A stretch of 64,000 nucleotides of DNA from Aminobacterium mobile DSM 12262. Lineage in GTDB: Bacteria; Synergistota; Synergistia; Synergistales; Aminobacteriaceae. The notes under the pieces are model-generated. The model saw only the letters and a list, made by a program, of their open reading frames with translations, ran no database searches and was not told the DNA's origin. Where the stretch lies: contig NZ_JAFZ01000001.1 of the NCBI RefSeq assembly GCF_000526395.1, positions 1,240,001-1,304,000 on the forward strand. Reading direction: 5' to 3'. This document shows, one piece after another, positions 18,689 through 27,918 of this stretch. Every line of letters starts with the position of its first letter. The first letter of the stretch is position 1. The translations under genes and the position numbers were made by a program.

Positions 18689-19845
18689 AAAATAGACGTA
18701 TAAAGCTTGCTGTCATAGGCGCTACAGGGAGTGTAGGAAGTGCTGTGTTAGATGTTTGTCGTGCATTTCCAGACTCCTTTGAGGTTGTATTTTTAGCAGC
18801 TCATAGCGCTGTGAACAAAATGATAAATATCGCACAAGATTTCCATCCGGAAGCTGTTGTTTTAACTAACCCTCATGCAGCATCCCTATTTAAGGGGAAG
18901 GGGTGTTCTATTCCTGTTTTTTCAGGGGATGAAGCTCTATATACCATGGCTACTCATCCCCATGTTGATCACGTAGTTTTTGCTTCTTCAGGGACAGCCG
19001 CTATTAAAGCCCTCCAGGGTGCCCTCAAAGAAGGGAAAGAAGTATCTCTCGCCAATAAAGAGAGTATTGTTGTGGGAGGGCCGTGGGTAATGCCTCTCGT
19101 AAAAAGAGATTCTCAACTCCGCCCTTTAGATAGCGAACATAATGCTATTTGGCAATGTTTGAGAGGAGAGATGGAACGCGAGGTCTCAAAAATTTACCTC
19201 ACGGCTTCTGGTGGGCCTTTTCGAACGTTTACGCACAAAGAATTGGAATCTGTTACTCCTTCCATGGCTATAGCCCATCCTGTATGGAGCATGGGGCATA
19301 AATTGAGTATAGACAGCGCCACGCTTATGAACAAAGGAATAGAATTAATAGAAGCTATGTTTTTGTTTCGATTACAGAGCAAGCAAGTAGATGCTGTGAT
19401 CTCTCCTGGTTCTGTTGTTCACGGCGTCGTCCAATTTATTGATGGATCTATGAAAATGCTTGCTTCTACACCTGACATGCGCCTATCTGCCGCTTCCGCT
19501 CTCGGCTACCCAGAGCGACTGAGAGCCATGTCTTTTGTTCCGGAGCTTTCTTTAAAAGAACTCGCTATCAATTTTTATCCCCCGAATGAAAAGCTCTTCC
19601 CATGTTTAGCTCTAGCCAAAGAAGCCGCTCGAAGGCTTGGCCCCTACCCCGCATTGCTTATAGGCGCTGATGAAGGAGCTATAGAAGCTTTTGTAAAAAA
19701 TAAAATTACTTTTACGCAAATTCCCTTAGTGATAGAGAAGGCAATGGCGCTGTATAATGGAGGAACCCCAACATCTCTAGATGAATGTATTGAGATTTCC
19801 CAATGGGCGCAACACTCTGTTCAAGAAATAACAGGGGGTAAATAA
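18685..19845 (+). CDS. dxr: 1-deoxy-D-xylulose 5-phosphate reductoisomerase
   Basis: 386 residues. It converts DXP to MEP, the committed step of the non-mevalonate isoprenoid pathway. GATGSVGSAVLDV is the NADPH site, LANKESIVVGG and DSEHNAIWQCL hold the metal ligands, and AHPVWSMGHKLSIDSATLMNKG is the catalytic loop. The start is TTG 18685, overlapping the cdsA stop, with GGAGTGA at 18671-18677; the next ATG would remove the NADPH motif. Dxs, which makes its substrate, is at 40064. Confidence 0.95.
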   Translation: MKNRRIKLAVIGATGSVGSAVLDVCRAFPDSFEVVFLAAHSAVNKMINIAQDFHPEAVVLTNPHAASLFKGKGCSIPVFSGDEALYTMATHPHVDHVVFASSGTAAIKALQGALKEGKEVSLANKESIVVGGPWVMPLVKRDSQLRPLDSEHNAIWQCLRGEMEREVSKIYLTASGGPFRTFTHKELESVTPSMAIAHPVWSMGHKLSIDSATLMNKGIELIEAMFLFRLQSKQVDAVISPGSVVHGVVQFIDGSMKMLASTPDMRLSAASALGYPERLRAMSFVPELSLKELAINFYPPNEKLFPCLALAKEAARRLGPYPALLIGADEGAIEAFVKNKITFTQIPLVIEKAMALYNGGTPTSLDECIEISQWAQHSVQEITGGK

Positions 19846-19859
19846 GGAGAATAGTACAT

Positions 19860-20894
19860 ATGATCAGTATATTGTCATTTATAGTAGTCATAGGAATATG
19901 TGTTATATCTCATGAATTTGGGCACTATATTACGGCTAAAGCCTGTAGTGTTCAGGTTCATGAATTTTCTTTTGGGATGGGTCCAGTCCTCTGGAAACAC
20001 AAAATAGAAAGGACACTATGGTCTGTTCGTGCTTTCCCCATCGGCGGATTTGTCCGGCTAGCTGGTATGGAAGAAGAACAGCCGGAAGAAAATGTAATCC
20101 CTGGCAAGGGGTTCAATGATAAAAAAGCGTGGCAGAGGTTTCTTATCCTTTTTAACGGTCCTCTTGTTAATGTTTTTTTAGCCATAATACTCACTGCTTT
20201 CTTCCTTTCTGGCCACGGCGTAGTAAATATGACTTCTACTGCTGTAGGATCAATTATGGAAAATCTTCCTGCTCAGGCTGAGGGGTTACAAGCAGGAGAT
20301 TTAATTTTATCTGTCAATGGGGAATCTGTTTCTAATTGGGTAGAGATGGCTCGTTCTATTCGAGAAGCAGCTTCTACAGGACCTGTTACGCTAGAAATCG
20401 AACGAGAGGGTACTCGCTTTCAGAAAACCATTTCCATTCCGTTTAATTCCACATATGGTGCAGCTCTTCTCGGGGTACGACCTCCTTTCGTTCAATACGG
20501 AGCTTTTACCGCGTTAAAGAATGCTTTTTCTTATACTGTATCTATGAGTATCGAAATGATACAAGGGATCATTCGCTGGGCTCTTCGCGCACAAGATGTC
20601 GAAGTTACAGGCCCTATTGGCATAGCAACTATGGCTGGAGAAGCGGCGAAACAAGGGATATGGACGTTTATCTCATTTTTGGCTCTCATCAATCTGAATC
20701 TTGGGCTTATTAACCTGTTCCCTTTCCCTGCTCTTGATGGTGGACGGCTTGTATTTATATTAGGAGAAATTGCTACACGGAAAAGATTGCCGGAACGAGT
20801 TGAAAATTATATCCATTTTGTAGGCTTCGTGCTTCTTATTTCCCTGATCCTCTTCATTACATGGAAAGACATCAGTCGCATATTTAGCCTATAA
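19860..20894 (+). CDS. rseP: RseP-type site-2 membrane metalloprotease
   Basis: 344 residues. The zinc-binding HEFGH is at residues 18-22 in the first membrane helix, with the LDGGR ligand motif near the C-terminus. One PDZ domain lies between (about residues 120-195, with QAGDLILSVNGESV). These intramembrane proteases cleave anti-sigma factors or signal-peptide remnants. No sigma/anti-sigma pair is visible in the window, so the substrate is unknown. Start ATG 19860 has AAGGAG at 19844-19849. Confidence 0.93.
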   Translation: MISILSFIVVIGICVISHEFGHYITAKACSVQVHEFSFGMGPVLWKHKIERTLWSVRAFPIGGFVRLAGMEEEQPEENVIPGKGFNDKKAWQRFLILFNGPLVNVFLAIILTAFFLSGHGVVNMTSTAVGSIMENLPAQAEGLQAGDLILSVNGESVSNWVEMARSIREAASTGPVTLEIEREGTRFQKTISIPFNSTYGAALLGVRPPFVQYGAFTALKNAFSYTVSMSIEMIQGIIRWALRAQDVEVTGPIGIATMAGEAAKQGIWTFISFLALINLNLGLINLFPFPALDGGRLVFILGEIATRKRLPERVENYIHFVGFVLLISLILFITWKDISRIFSL

Positions 20895-20912
20895 AAAGGG
20901 GAGATAGCTGGT

Positions 20913-22022
20913 ATGACTACGAACATTGTATCTATTGGCGGTTTAACTATAGGAGGACAAGCCCCCATACGTGTCGAAAGTATGCTGAAATTTCCTTTGT
21001 CAGATTATGATATGTGCCTTCGCCAATGTAATTTATTACAGGAATCTGGTTGTGAGCTTCTTCGCGTAGCTTTTCCAGAAAACTCTTTATATCGTTCTCT
21101 ATGTCGCCTAAACAAAGAAAGCAATATTCCAATTATGGCCGATATCCATTTCGATCCAGAGCTAGCTATTTTAGCTATGGAAGCTGGTTGCCCCTCCATT
21201 CGTATTAATCCCGGGAATATGCCTCCCAATAAACTGGAAGGAGTTATACGGAAAGCGCAAGAGTCTGGAACTGTCATTCGTATAGGAGCTAATAGCGGTT
21301 CCATTAATACTCGACAATTACAAAAAACCAATGGAGATCGAGGGAAAGCCCTCGCTTTCGCAGTAGAAGAACAGCTCACCATTTTACAACGTTACGGGTT
21401 TGAGCAAATTATACTTTCAGCTAAATCTACTAATATAGCTGAAACAGTGCAAGCGAACATGTACCTTGTCCAGAAATATTCAACCTTCCCTATTCATATT
21501 GGCATAACTGAAGCAGGCCCTGGCGCACGAGGACTTGTTCGAAGTGCAGCTGGTCTATCCCTTTTGCTTGCCCAAGGGATAGGAAATACGTTGCGTGTCA
21601 GTCTTACAGCAGATTCTCTTTTAGAAGTAGAAGCTGGCTACGAAATTCTCCGCTCCCTTGGCTTGAGAGAAAAAGGAGTTCACCTTATTTCATGCCCTAC
21701 ATGCGGACGGAAACGAATTGATGTAGCTTCTATAGTTGAAAAAATTAAGCCGCTACTCACGCAGGTACCCAACGGAATCACCGTAGCTGTTATGGGGTGC
21801 GAAGTCAATGGACCACGAGAAGCTAAATCTGCAGACATAGGAGTAGCTGGCTCTCCTCGGGGGATGATCCTTTTTACACAAGGACGAATAGTAGGGGAAT
21901 GTACAATAGAGGACCTTCCTATTAAATTAGTTGCTCTTATAGAAGAAATAAAAAAAGAAAAAAAGCTTAAAGGAGAGGGGAAACACTCATGCCTATCAGT
22001 CTCAAGGGAAGACATTTTTTAA
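20913..22022 (+). CDS. ispG: 4-hydroxy-3-methylbut-2-enyl diphosphate synthase IspG
   Basis: 369 residues, the single-module bacterial form. It reductively opens MEcPP to HMBPP in the isoprenoid pathway using a 4Fe-4S cluster. The cluster motif [12 protein letters not shown] and a later cysteine in [23 protein letters not shown] are present, as are [10 protein letters not shown] and RINPGN in the barrel. GGGGAGATAGCTGGT precedes ATG 20913. Its last 34 bases overlap argF in another frame. Confidence 0.95.
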   Translation: MTTNIVSIGGLTIGGQAPIRVESMLKFPLSDYDMCLRQCNLLQESGCELLRVAFPENSLYRSLCRLNKESNIPIMADIHFDPELAILAMEAGCPSIRINPGNMPPNKLEGVIRKAQESGTVIRIGANSGSINTRQLQKTNGDRGKALAFAVEEQLTILQRYGFEQIILSAKSTNIAETVQANMYLVQKYSTFPIHIGITEAGPGARGLVRSAAGLSLLLAQGIGNTLRVSLTADSLLEVEAGYEILRSLGLREKGVHLISCPTCGRKRIDVASIVEKIKPLLTQVPNGITVAVMGCEVNGPREAKSADIGVAGSPRGMILFTQGRIVGECTIEDLPIKLVALIEEIKKEKKLKGEGKHSCLSVSREDIF

Positions 22023-22939
22023 CTCTGAAAGATTTTACAGAACAAGAGATCTATTATCTTCTGGACTTAGCTTCAAAATTGAAAGCTAAGAAAAGGGCAG
22101 GGATACGGGGAGATTTGCTTGCGGGAAAGAATATAGCATTACTCTTCGAGAAGGCTTCTACTCGAACTCGCTGTGCTTTTACAGTAGCCTGTATTGATGA
22201 AGGTGGACATGCTGAATATCTCGGGAAAAACGACATCCATCTTGGCGGCAAAGAAGATGTAAAAGATACAGCACGCGTTCTGGGCAGGATGTTCGACGGA
22301 ATCGAATTTCGAGGGTATAAACAATCAGTGGTAGAAGAGTTAGCTCAATATGCGGGTGTTCCTGTATGGAATGGCCTTACAGATACATATCACCCTACAC
22401 AAATACTGGCAGATTTCCTGACGCTTCAAGAGAATTTCGGTACAAATCTAGAGGGGATACGACTTGTCTATATAGGAGACGGTCGTAACAATATGGCAAA
22501 TTCTCTCATGATCGGATCGGCTAAACTAGGTCTTCACTTCACCATTTGTGCCCCATCTTCTCTCTTCCCTGAAGAACGCCTCTATCAAGAATGTTTAGCT
22601 TTGGCAAGCAAAACTGGTGGGGCCATATCTTTAAAGCAGGATCCTAAAGAGGCTGTTAAGGGAGCTCATGCTCTTTATACAGATGTGTGGGCCTCTATGG
22701 GAGAGGAAGCCCAGCAAGAGGCAAGAGAAGCATTGCTGCGTCCTTACCAAATCAATACAGAACTTATGGAAGCGACAGGAAACCCGCAAACTATCTTTCT
22801 TCATTGCCTTCCAGCCTATAAAGGCAAGGAAGTGACAGAAGAAGTCTTTGAATCTAGGGCTTCTAAGGTTTTTGATGAGGCTGAAAATCGTCTTCACACT
22901 ATCAAGGCTGTTATGGTAGCCACCATCGGTAATCTTTAA
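21989..22939 (+). CDS. argF: Ornithine carbamoyltransferase
   Basis: 316 residues. It joins carbamoyl phosphate and ornithine to citrulline, or runs in reverse in arginine catabolism. The carbamoyl-phosphate loop FEKASTRTR, the HPTQILAD motif, and the ornithine-specific [17 protein letters not shown] are present. No other arginine gene is nearby, so anabolic (ArgF) and catabolic (ArcB) roles cannot be separated; a catabolic role would suit an amino-acid fermenter. ATG 21989 lies 34 bases inside ispG with GGAGAGGGG upstream, implying coupled translation. Confidence 0.92.
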   Translation: MPISLKGRHFLTLKDFTEQEIYYLLDLASKLKAKKRAGIRGDLLAGKNIALLFEKASTRTRCAFTVACIDEGGHAEYLGKNDIHLGGKEDVKDTARVLGRMFDGIEFRGYKQSVVEELAQYAGVPVWNGLTDTYHPTQILADFLTLQENFGTNLEGIRLVYIGDGRNNMANSLMIGSAKLGLHFTICAPSSLFPEERLYQECLALASKTGGAISLKQDPKEAVKGAHALYTDVWASMGEEAQQEAREALLRPYQINTELMEATGNPQTIFLHCLPAYKGKEVTEEVFESRASKVFDEAENRLHTIKAVMVATIGNL

Positions 22940-22950
22940 TCTCTCTTGAT

Positions 22951-22973
22951 TCATACACCTCGTGGGGGTATGA
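22951..22973. repeat. Inverted repeat between argF and the zinc-ribbon gene
   Basis: TCATACACC (22951-22959) faces GGGGTATGA (22965-22973) with one mismatch and a 5-base centre. There is no T run after it, so it is not a standard terminator. It may be an operator or an RNA hairpin. Confidence 0.5.
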
Positions 22974-23003
22974 TATTCCCGATTATGACATGGAGGGATG
23001 GAT

Positions 23004-23183
23004 ATGGCAGAGAATAAAAGAATTTTTCGATGCGCATCCTGCGGAACTATTTTTGAACAACCAAAAGGTATGTCGCCTATAAAGTGCCCGCAATGCCGGG
23101 GGAAAGTACTCATTTTGTTAGAGGGAGAATCTCTTGGGAAAAAAGGGTGCGGAGGCTCATGTACTTCTTGTTCATCAGGTTGA
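23004..23183 (+). CDS. Small zinc-ribbon protein with Gly/Cys-rich tail
   Basis: 59 residues from ATG 23004; GGAGGG at 22992-22997 is correctly placed for this ATG but too close to ATG 22998. Two CxxC knuckles (CASC, CPQC) spaced as in FmdB-type zinc ribbons are followed by a tail GCGGSCTSCSSG. The tail cysteines could bind a metal or be oxidised. Its function is unknown; it ends at a shared terminator facing nikR. Confidence 0.75.
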   Translation: MAENKRIFRCASCGTIFEQPKGMSPIKCPQCRGKVLILLEGESLGKKGCGGSCTSCSSG

Positions 23184-23196
23184 GGTGTTTAAAGAT

Positions 23197-23219
23197 AAGG
23201 GCGGCAGTTGCCGCCCTTT
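23197..23219. terminator. Terminator hairpin between convergent zinc-ribbon gene and nikR
   Basis: AAGGGCGGCA (23197-23206) pairs with TGCCGCCCTT (23209-23218). It lies between two genes that point at each other, touches the nikR stop codon, and could serve both directions. T runs are short on both sides. Confidence 0.7.
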
Positions 23220-23625
23220 AAACTGTTGTAGTAATAGCTGCATCAGCGCTATTAATGCCTTTGATAGAAGAAATAGCAGTTACAAAACTACGGATTTTTT
23301 TCGCGGGACCTCGTAACACTATGGCCTCTAGACAGTGAGAATGATCGAGATGTACGTGAGTAGAGCACACGATAATATCTCCAAAGTCATGTTGTAGCTG
23401 GGTCAGCTCTGCTGATGTGTCATAAGAATGGTGATCATATAAAATAGTCAGTGTTCCAGAAACTTTTCCTTCCCCTTCCTCCCATCTATTTCTTGAAATA
23501 GATTGACGAATCAGCTGACGTAAGGCATTAGAGCGGTTAGGAATTCCAGATCGCTGAATCCACTTGTCGAATTCCTCTAAAAGGGATTCTGGTACAGCCA
23601 CTCCAAAGCGAACTAACTTTTCCAC
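23218..23625 (-). CDS. nikR: Nickel-responsive regulator NikR
   Basis: 135 residues from GTG 23625, chosen because AAAGGAGG lies 9 bases upstream; a longer frame reaches 23667 without a ribosome site. The N-terminal ~50 residues form a ribbon-helix-helix (LVRFGVAVPESLLEEFDKWI then RSNALRQLIRQ). The C-terminal ACT-like domain has the high-affinity nickel ligands H79, H90, H92 and C98 (THVHLDHSHC). It should repress nickel-uptake genes when Ni2+ is plentiful. No nickel transporter is adjacent; a DUF4198 protein, a family sometimes tied to nickel uptake, lies at 50.6 kb. Confidence 0.93.
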   Translation of the reverse strand: MEKLVRFGVAVPESLLEEFDKWIQRSGIPNRSNALRQLIRQSISRNRWEEGEGKVSGTLTILYDHHSYDTSAELTQLQHDFGDIIVCSTHVHLDHSHCLEAIVLRGPAKKIRSFVTAISSIKGINSADAAITTTV

Positions 23626-23925
23626 CTCTACACAGCCTCCTTTAGCACATATAAGCGCTATTTGCACATACCAAATTATAAATGGACTCTTATTATATTA
23701 ACACCATTATATTTTATTTATCGAGAATACGAGCGAAGGGGAAACGTGTTCCATAGTATTATTTTCTTCTCTTCAAACAGTTTCTTTGATCTTCATCAGC
23801 GAAGAAAATATTACTGAAAAAATGGCCTTTCGTGTTACAATTAATAGCCGCTAGTTAGCAGGATCAGTATATAAACAACAGAGTTTATCTGATATGCTAG
23901 AATTTAAGAAAGGGAAGGTATTTAT
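23626..23925. other. Divergent nikR/nadE intergenic region with long AT-rich inverted repeat
   Basis: This 300-base divergent gap contains no gene I can support. AGTATTATTTTCTTC (23755-23769) and GAAGAAAATATTACT (23801-23815) form a 15-base inverted repeat with one mismatch around a 31-base centre. That centre has its own TCAAA/TTTGA pair (23773-23777, 23785-23789). Several TATAAT-like hexamers occur on the nikR side, but no convincing -35 was found for either gene. Confidence 0.55.
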
Positions 23926-24672
23926 ATGGCAGAGACATATATTCGTTCTCCACAAAAAATTGTCGCTACCATCGAAAAGTGGTTGGCAGAACGAGTTCAA
24001 GAAGCTGGGGCCTACGGAGGAATCGTAGGTCTAAGTGGTGGTATTGACTCAGCCGTAGTTGCCGTTCTCTTGAAAAAAGTTTTTTATAATCAGATGCTCG
24101 CTGTTATCATGCCATGCCACAGCATTCCCAAAGATAGAGAGGATGCGGAAGAACTTATCGACATCTTTAAATTACCCTCAGCTGTCGTAGATCTAACGCC
24201 GACATATGACAGATTGGTAAGAGCATTACGTCAAGTGGAGGAGAACATAGAACCTCTAGCCTTATCTAATATAAAGCCACGGTTGCGAATGACAACTCTA
24301 TACGCTCTTGCCCAATCTAAAGGCTACCTTGTCTGTGGAGCAAGCAACAAAGCCGAGTTAACTATTGGGTATTTTACTAAGCATGGTGACTCCGGCACAG
24401 ACCTTCTCCCTATAGGCGATCTGCTCAAAGAAGAAGTTCGCCATACTGCAGCGTACATTGGCATCCCTGAAAAAATCATCCAGAAACCTCCATCGGCAGG
24501 ATTGTGGAAAGGGCAAACTGATGAGAAAGAAATGGGTCTCAATTACATCGATATAGATCAATATATAGCTACAGGAAAAGTGGGATCTGACATTCAACTA
24601 CAGATTGAAAAGCGAATTCGCAGATCTCAACATAAGCGAAACATGCCTCCAATCTGTTTGATTTCGGAATAA
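23926..24672 (+). CDS. nadE: NH3-dependent NAD+ synthetase
   Basis: 248 residues, the short ammonia-dependent form without a glutaminase domain. It amidates nicotinic acid adenine dinucleotide in the last step of NAD synthesis. The PP-loop GLSGGIDSAVVA binds ATP, and GASNKAELTIGYFTKHGDSGTDLLPIGDL plus KPPSAGLWKGQTDE line the active site. AAGGGAAGG precedes ATG 23926. nadD (47845) and nadK (42770) are elsewhere in the window. Confidence 0.94.
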   Translation: MAETYIRSPQKIVATIEKWLAERVQEAGAYGGIVGLSGGIDSAVVAVLLKKVFYNQMLAVIMPCHSIPKDREDAEELIDIFKLPSAVVDLTPTYDRLVRALRQVEENIEPLALSNIKPRLRMTTLYALAQSKGYLVCGASNKAELTIGYFTKHGDSGTDLLPIGDLLKEEVRHTAAYIGIPEKIIQKPPSAGLWKGQTDEKEMGLNYIDIDQYIATGKVGSDIQLQIEKRIRRSQHKRNMPPICLISE

Positions 24673-24709
24673 AAAGACATATTTTATAATTATTAAGAGG
24701 TGATTGTTC

Positions 24710-25465
24710 ATGTCTGGACATTCAAAGTGGGCTAATATAAAACACAGAAAAGCTGCTCAAGATGCTAAGAGAGGGAATTTGTTCCAAAAGTTAGTACGAG
24801 CCATTATCGTCGCTGCTAAAAATGGAGGGGGAGATCCCTCTATGAATATTCAGCTGAAAACGGCTATCGATAGAGCCCGTGCTGCGAGCGTTCCTAACGA
24901 CAACATAGATAGAGCTATAAAACGCGGTACTGGAGAAATAGAGGGCGCTAACTATGAAGAAATTACATATGAGGGGTACGGCTCTAATGGTATAGCTCTT
25001 ATGATAGAAGCTCTTACCGACAATAGAAATAGAACAGCTGCTGATATGAGAGCTATTTTATCCCGCGGCGGTGGTTCTCTTGGGGAATCAGGATGTGTAG
25101 CCTGGATGTTCGAGAGAAAAGGGATAGTAGAGGTAAAAGGGGAAAATCTTGACGAAGAAGCTCTATTAATGGCTTGCCTGGATGCTGGCGCGGAAGATAT
25201 GGAAACCCAAGAAGATGGGTATATTATTTACACTGACTCCAGCGCTGTGAACGATGTTCAGGAAGCTCTAAAAAAAGCAGGGTATGCAGTTACTCGAGCT
25301 GAAACTGATATGATTCCCAATAGTACTATAGCTATAGAAGCAAAAGAACAGGCTGTAAAAATTCTGAGACTCATGGATAATCTGGAAGAACATGATGACG
25401 TCCAGAATGTATATGCCAATTTCGACATTCCGGATGAACTTATGGCACAAATTGAAGCAGAATAA
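24710..25465 (+). CDS. yebC: YebC/PmpR family protein
   Basis: 251 residues from ATG 24710, with AGAGGTGA upstream (TTG 24704 is an unlikely alternative). The N-terminus SGHSKWANIKHRKAAQDAKRG is diagnostic of the family, and ANYEEITYEGYGSNGIA and NRNRTA are conserved. Members bind DNA as transcriptional regulators, and some have been linked to translation of difficult peptide stretches. It is followed by ruvC with a 32-base overlap, the common yebC-ruvCAB order. Confidence 0.93.
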   Translation: MSGHSKWANIKHRKAAQDAKRGNLFQKLVRAIIVAAKNGGGDPSMNIQLKTAIDRARAASVPNDNIDRAIKRGTGEIEGANYEEITYEGYGSNGIALMIEALTDNRNRTAADMRAILSRGGGSLGESGCVAWMFERKGIVEVKGENLDEEALLMACLDAGAEDMETQEDGYIIYTDSSAVNDVQEALKKAGYAVTRAETDMIPNSTIAIEAKEQAVKILRLMDNLEEHDDVQNVYANFDIPDELMAQIEAE

Positions 25466-25982
25466 GAGTTCACCTGCCGTTTGTCTGGGGGTAGATCCAG
25501 GACTAGGGCGAGTAGGATTTGCCTTTATCCTTAAAGAAGGGCATTCCTTTACTGCTGTAGAATATGGGTGTATAGAAACTCCGCCCCGAACAGATGTTTC
25601 GCAAAGGCTCGAAATGATATATGACAAACTTGGGGAGCGGATCCGTTGCTGCTCCCCTGATTTTATGTCAGTCGAAAGCTTGTTTTTTGGAAGAAATACC
25701 ACCACGGCTGGGAATGTATGGCAAGCTCGAGGCATAGTCTTGTTGTTGGCATCTCAATATCAATTACCTCTCTATGAGCCCAAACCAGCGCAGATTAAGA
25801 TGGCAGTATGCGGTTCGGGATCTGCAGATAAAAAACAGGTACAAAGGATGGTTCAACGATTATTGAACCTCAAAGAAAAACCAAAACCTGACGATACAGC
25901 AGACGCATTAGCAATTGCTATTACAGGTTTTGCGCTGCATTCTTATGCTCAAAGGACTGGGGTTGGTGATCGACTGTGCTAA
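25434..25982 (+). CDS. ruvC: Holliday junction resolvase RuvC
   Basis: 182 residues from ATG 25434, which overlaps yebC by 32 bases; TTG 25449 is possible, and the earlier in-frame ATGs only add unconserved residues. It cuts four-way junctions symmetrically. The catalytic acids are in GVDPGLGRVGFA, SVESLFFGRN and KPDDTADALAIA. The order ruvC-ruvA-ruvB gives the complete resolvasome. Its stop overlaps the ruvA start. Confidence 0.92.
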   Translation: MNLWHKLKQNKSSPAVCLGVDPGLGRVGFAFILKEGHSFTAVEYGCIETPPRTDVSQRLEMIYDKLGERIRCCSPDFMSVESLFFGRNTTTAGNVWQARGIVLLLASQYQLPLYEPKPAQIKMAVCGSGSADKKQVQRMVQRLLNLKEKPKPDDTADALAIAITGFALHSYAQRTGVGDRLC

Positions 25983-26581
25983 GAAGTATAGAAGGGAAAG
26001 TGTTGCATCTTGGAGAAGAAGGCGTCATTCTTGATGTAAATGGGTTGGGCTTCGATATTCTATGCTCTGGCAGTGCCTTACGGTTATGTGAGGAGAAAGA
26101 GGTAGTCCGTCTCACTACCTACCTGCAAATAACAGATAATGGAGCTTCTCTCTTCGGCTTTTCCTGTGAACAGGAACGAAATATATTCTTAAAGCTCATT
26201 ACTGTAAAGGGGGTAGGAGGACGTGTGGGGTTAGCTATCCTTCGTTCTCTAAATCCCAGCCAAGTAATAAGAGCTGTTGCGACATCAGATCTCGACACTT
26301 TTTTGCAGGTACCAGGAGTGGGAAAGAAAACAGCAGAACGCCTTTGTTTCGAACTTAAACGTCATATTACTGAAGACATGCTAGCAGATTTTGAAGATAT
26401 TGATCTACCTGTCGTGGAGGTTCGGAATACAGTGGCTGCAGCCCTTCGCTCCCTTGGATTCTCACAAAACGAAGTCTATGGCGCAATGAATCGTCTAAAA
26501 AGACAAATGGGCGCAGATTTTGACGCTGCTACGGAAGAGATATTGCTTAAGGGAGCTCTTCGTGAATTAAAGCGGAACTGA
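25976..26581 (+). CDS. ruvA: Holliday junction branch-migration protein RuvA
   Basis: 201 residues from GTG 25976. An N-terminal OB-fold ([25 protein letters not shown]), a helix-hairpin-helix region ([25 protein letters not shown]), and a C-terminal helical domain that contacts RuvB ([18 protein letters not shown]) are visible. It binds the junction and loads the RuvB motor. It overlaps ruvC by 7 bases. Confidence 0.94.
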   Translation: MLRSIEGKVLHLGEEGVILDVNGLGFDILCSGSALRLCEEKEVVRLTTYLQITDNGASLFGFSCEQERNIFLKLITVKGVGGRVGLAILRSLNPSQVIRAVATSDLDTFLQVPGVGKKTAERLCFELKRHITEDMLADFEDIDLPVVEVRNTVAAALRSLGFSQNEVYGAMNRLKRQMGADFDAATEEILLKGALRELKRN

Positions 26582-26591
26582 GGTGAATCGC

Positions 26592-27647
26592 GTGCCATTT
26601 TCAGAAGAAGAAAGAACGAGTTTTTATGATCTGCAACAAGATGAAACCACAGATGAATTGACTCTTCGTCCATCTAATTTGAAAGACTTTGTAGGCCAAC
26701 AAAAACTCAAAGAAAAGTTATCCATTTACATACAAGCTGCGCTACAGCGGAAAGAAGCTCTGGACCATATCCTCTTTTACGGTCCCCCCGGGTTGGGTAA
26801 AACAACACTTGCAGGTATTATTGCTCGCGAAATGGGAGGACAACTTCGAGTTACAACCGGTCCTGCTTTGGAAAAAGCTGGGGATTTGGCTGCTATACTC
26901 TCTAATCTTGAGCCATATGACGTGCTTTTCATTGATGAAATCCATCGTCTGCCTGCAAGCGTGGAAGAGATATTATATCCAGGGATGGAGGACTATAACC
27001 TCCATATTATAGTGGGGAAAGGACCTCTTGCTAATAATATATGCCTTTCTCTTCCTCCGTTTACTCTGGTGGGAGCTACTACTCGATTAGGACTTCTTAC
27101 GTCGCCTCTTCGAGCTCGTTTTGGTATTGTCGAACAACTCACTCTTTATAACGAAAACGAGATTGCCGATATAGTGGAGCGGGGAGCGAAGGTTTTGGGT
27201 GTCTCGATAGAGCCGGAAGCTGCTTTGGAGATCGCCCGGCGTTCCAGAGGCACACCTCGGGTTGCTATCAGGCTACTAAAGCGCGTAAGGGATGTGGCTG
27301 AAGTCCGACAATCATCTTTCATAACAAATGCGTTGGCTGCTGCCGCCTTAAATATGCTCGGCCTCGATTCCCTTGGTCTTGATGACGGAGACCGGCGGAT
27401 CCTCAGAGTCATTGTGGACCTTTTTGATGGAGGGCCAGTAGGGCTCTCTACCGTGGCTGCTGCACTAAATGAGGAGAGCCAAACCATCGAAGATATTTAT
27501 GAACCTTATTTGATACAAAAAGGGCTTATTGAACGAACTCCTCGAGGGAGGAAAGCCACGCGCAACGGATACCTTTATCTTGGAGAAACTCCTCCCGACG
27601 ATAAAATAAATCAGTTGAAATTTTATGGCGAGGAGGAAGGGAACTAA
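26592..27647 (+). CDS. ruvB: Holliday junction ATPase RuvB
   Basis: 351 residues from GTG 26592, for which AGGTGA (26581-26586) is well placed; GTG 26583 would give 354 residues. An AAA+ motor: Walker [11 protein letters not shown], Walker B FIDEIHRL, sensor [15 protein letters not shown], and a C-terminal winged helix ([22 protein letters not shown]). It drives branch migration with RuvA. Confidence 0.94.
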   Translation: MPFSEEERTSFYDLQQDETTDELTLRPSNLKDFVGQQKLKEKLSIYIQAALQRKEALDHILFYGPPGLGKTTLAGIIAREMGGQLRVTTGPALEKAGDLAAILSNLEPYDVLFIDEIHRLPASVEEILYPGMEDYNLHIIVGKGPLANNICLSLPPFTLVGATTRLGLLTSPLRARFGIVEQLTLYNENEIADIVERGAKVLGVSIEPEAALEIARRSRGTPRVAIRLLKRVRDVAEVRQSSFITNALAAAALNMLGLDSLGLDDGDRRILRVIVDLFDGGPVGLSTVAAALNEESQTIEDIYEPYLIQKGLIERTPRGRKATRNGYLYLGETPPDDKINQLKFYGEEEGN

Positions 27648-27872
27648 ATGCAAGACATCGGAAAAATTTTTATCTTTATCGGTATAGTTCTAGTGATAGC
27701 TGGCATTGCTTTCTTGCTCTTTAGCAAACTTAATCTTCCTCTAGGGCGTTTGCCTGGCGACATAACATATACTAAGAAAAATGTAACAATTTTTGCCCCC
27801 ATAACAACAATGCTTATAATCAGCATTGTCTTGACGCTCGTGCTTAACATTATAAATCGCTGGATAAAATAA
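27648..27872 (+). CDS. DUF2905 small membrane protein
   Basis: 74 residues starting directly after the ruvB stop. Two membrane helices flank a conserved LPLGRLPGDI loop and KKNVTIFAP, the hallmark of DUF2905. The function is unknown, but the family is often found behind ruvB. Confidence 0.85.
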   Translation: MQDIGKIFIFIGIVLVIAGIAFLLFSKLNLPLGRLPGDITYTKKNVTIFAPITTMLIISIVLTLVLNIINRWIK

Positions 27873-27918
27873 TATAATATTTAGAAGAACCCAAAAAAAG
27901 AGGAGGTTCCTATCCGTA

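Noticed and set aside
22951-22973. Reading this palindrome as a standard NikR box
   Set aside because: The half sites occur in reversed order and with different spacing from GTATGA-N16-TCATAC, so it is listed only as a repeat.
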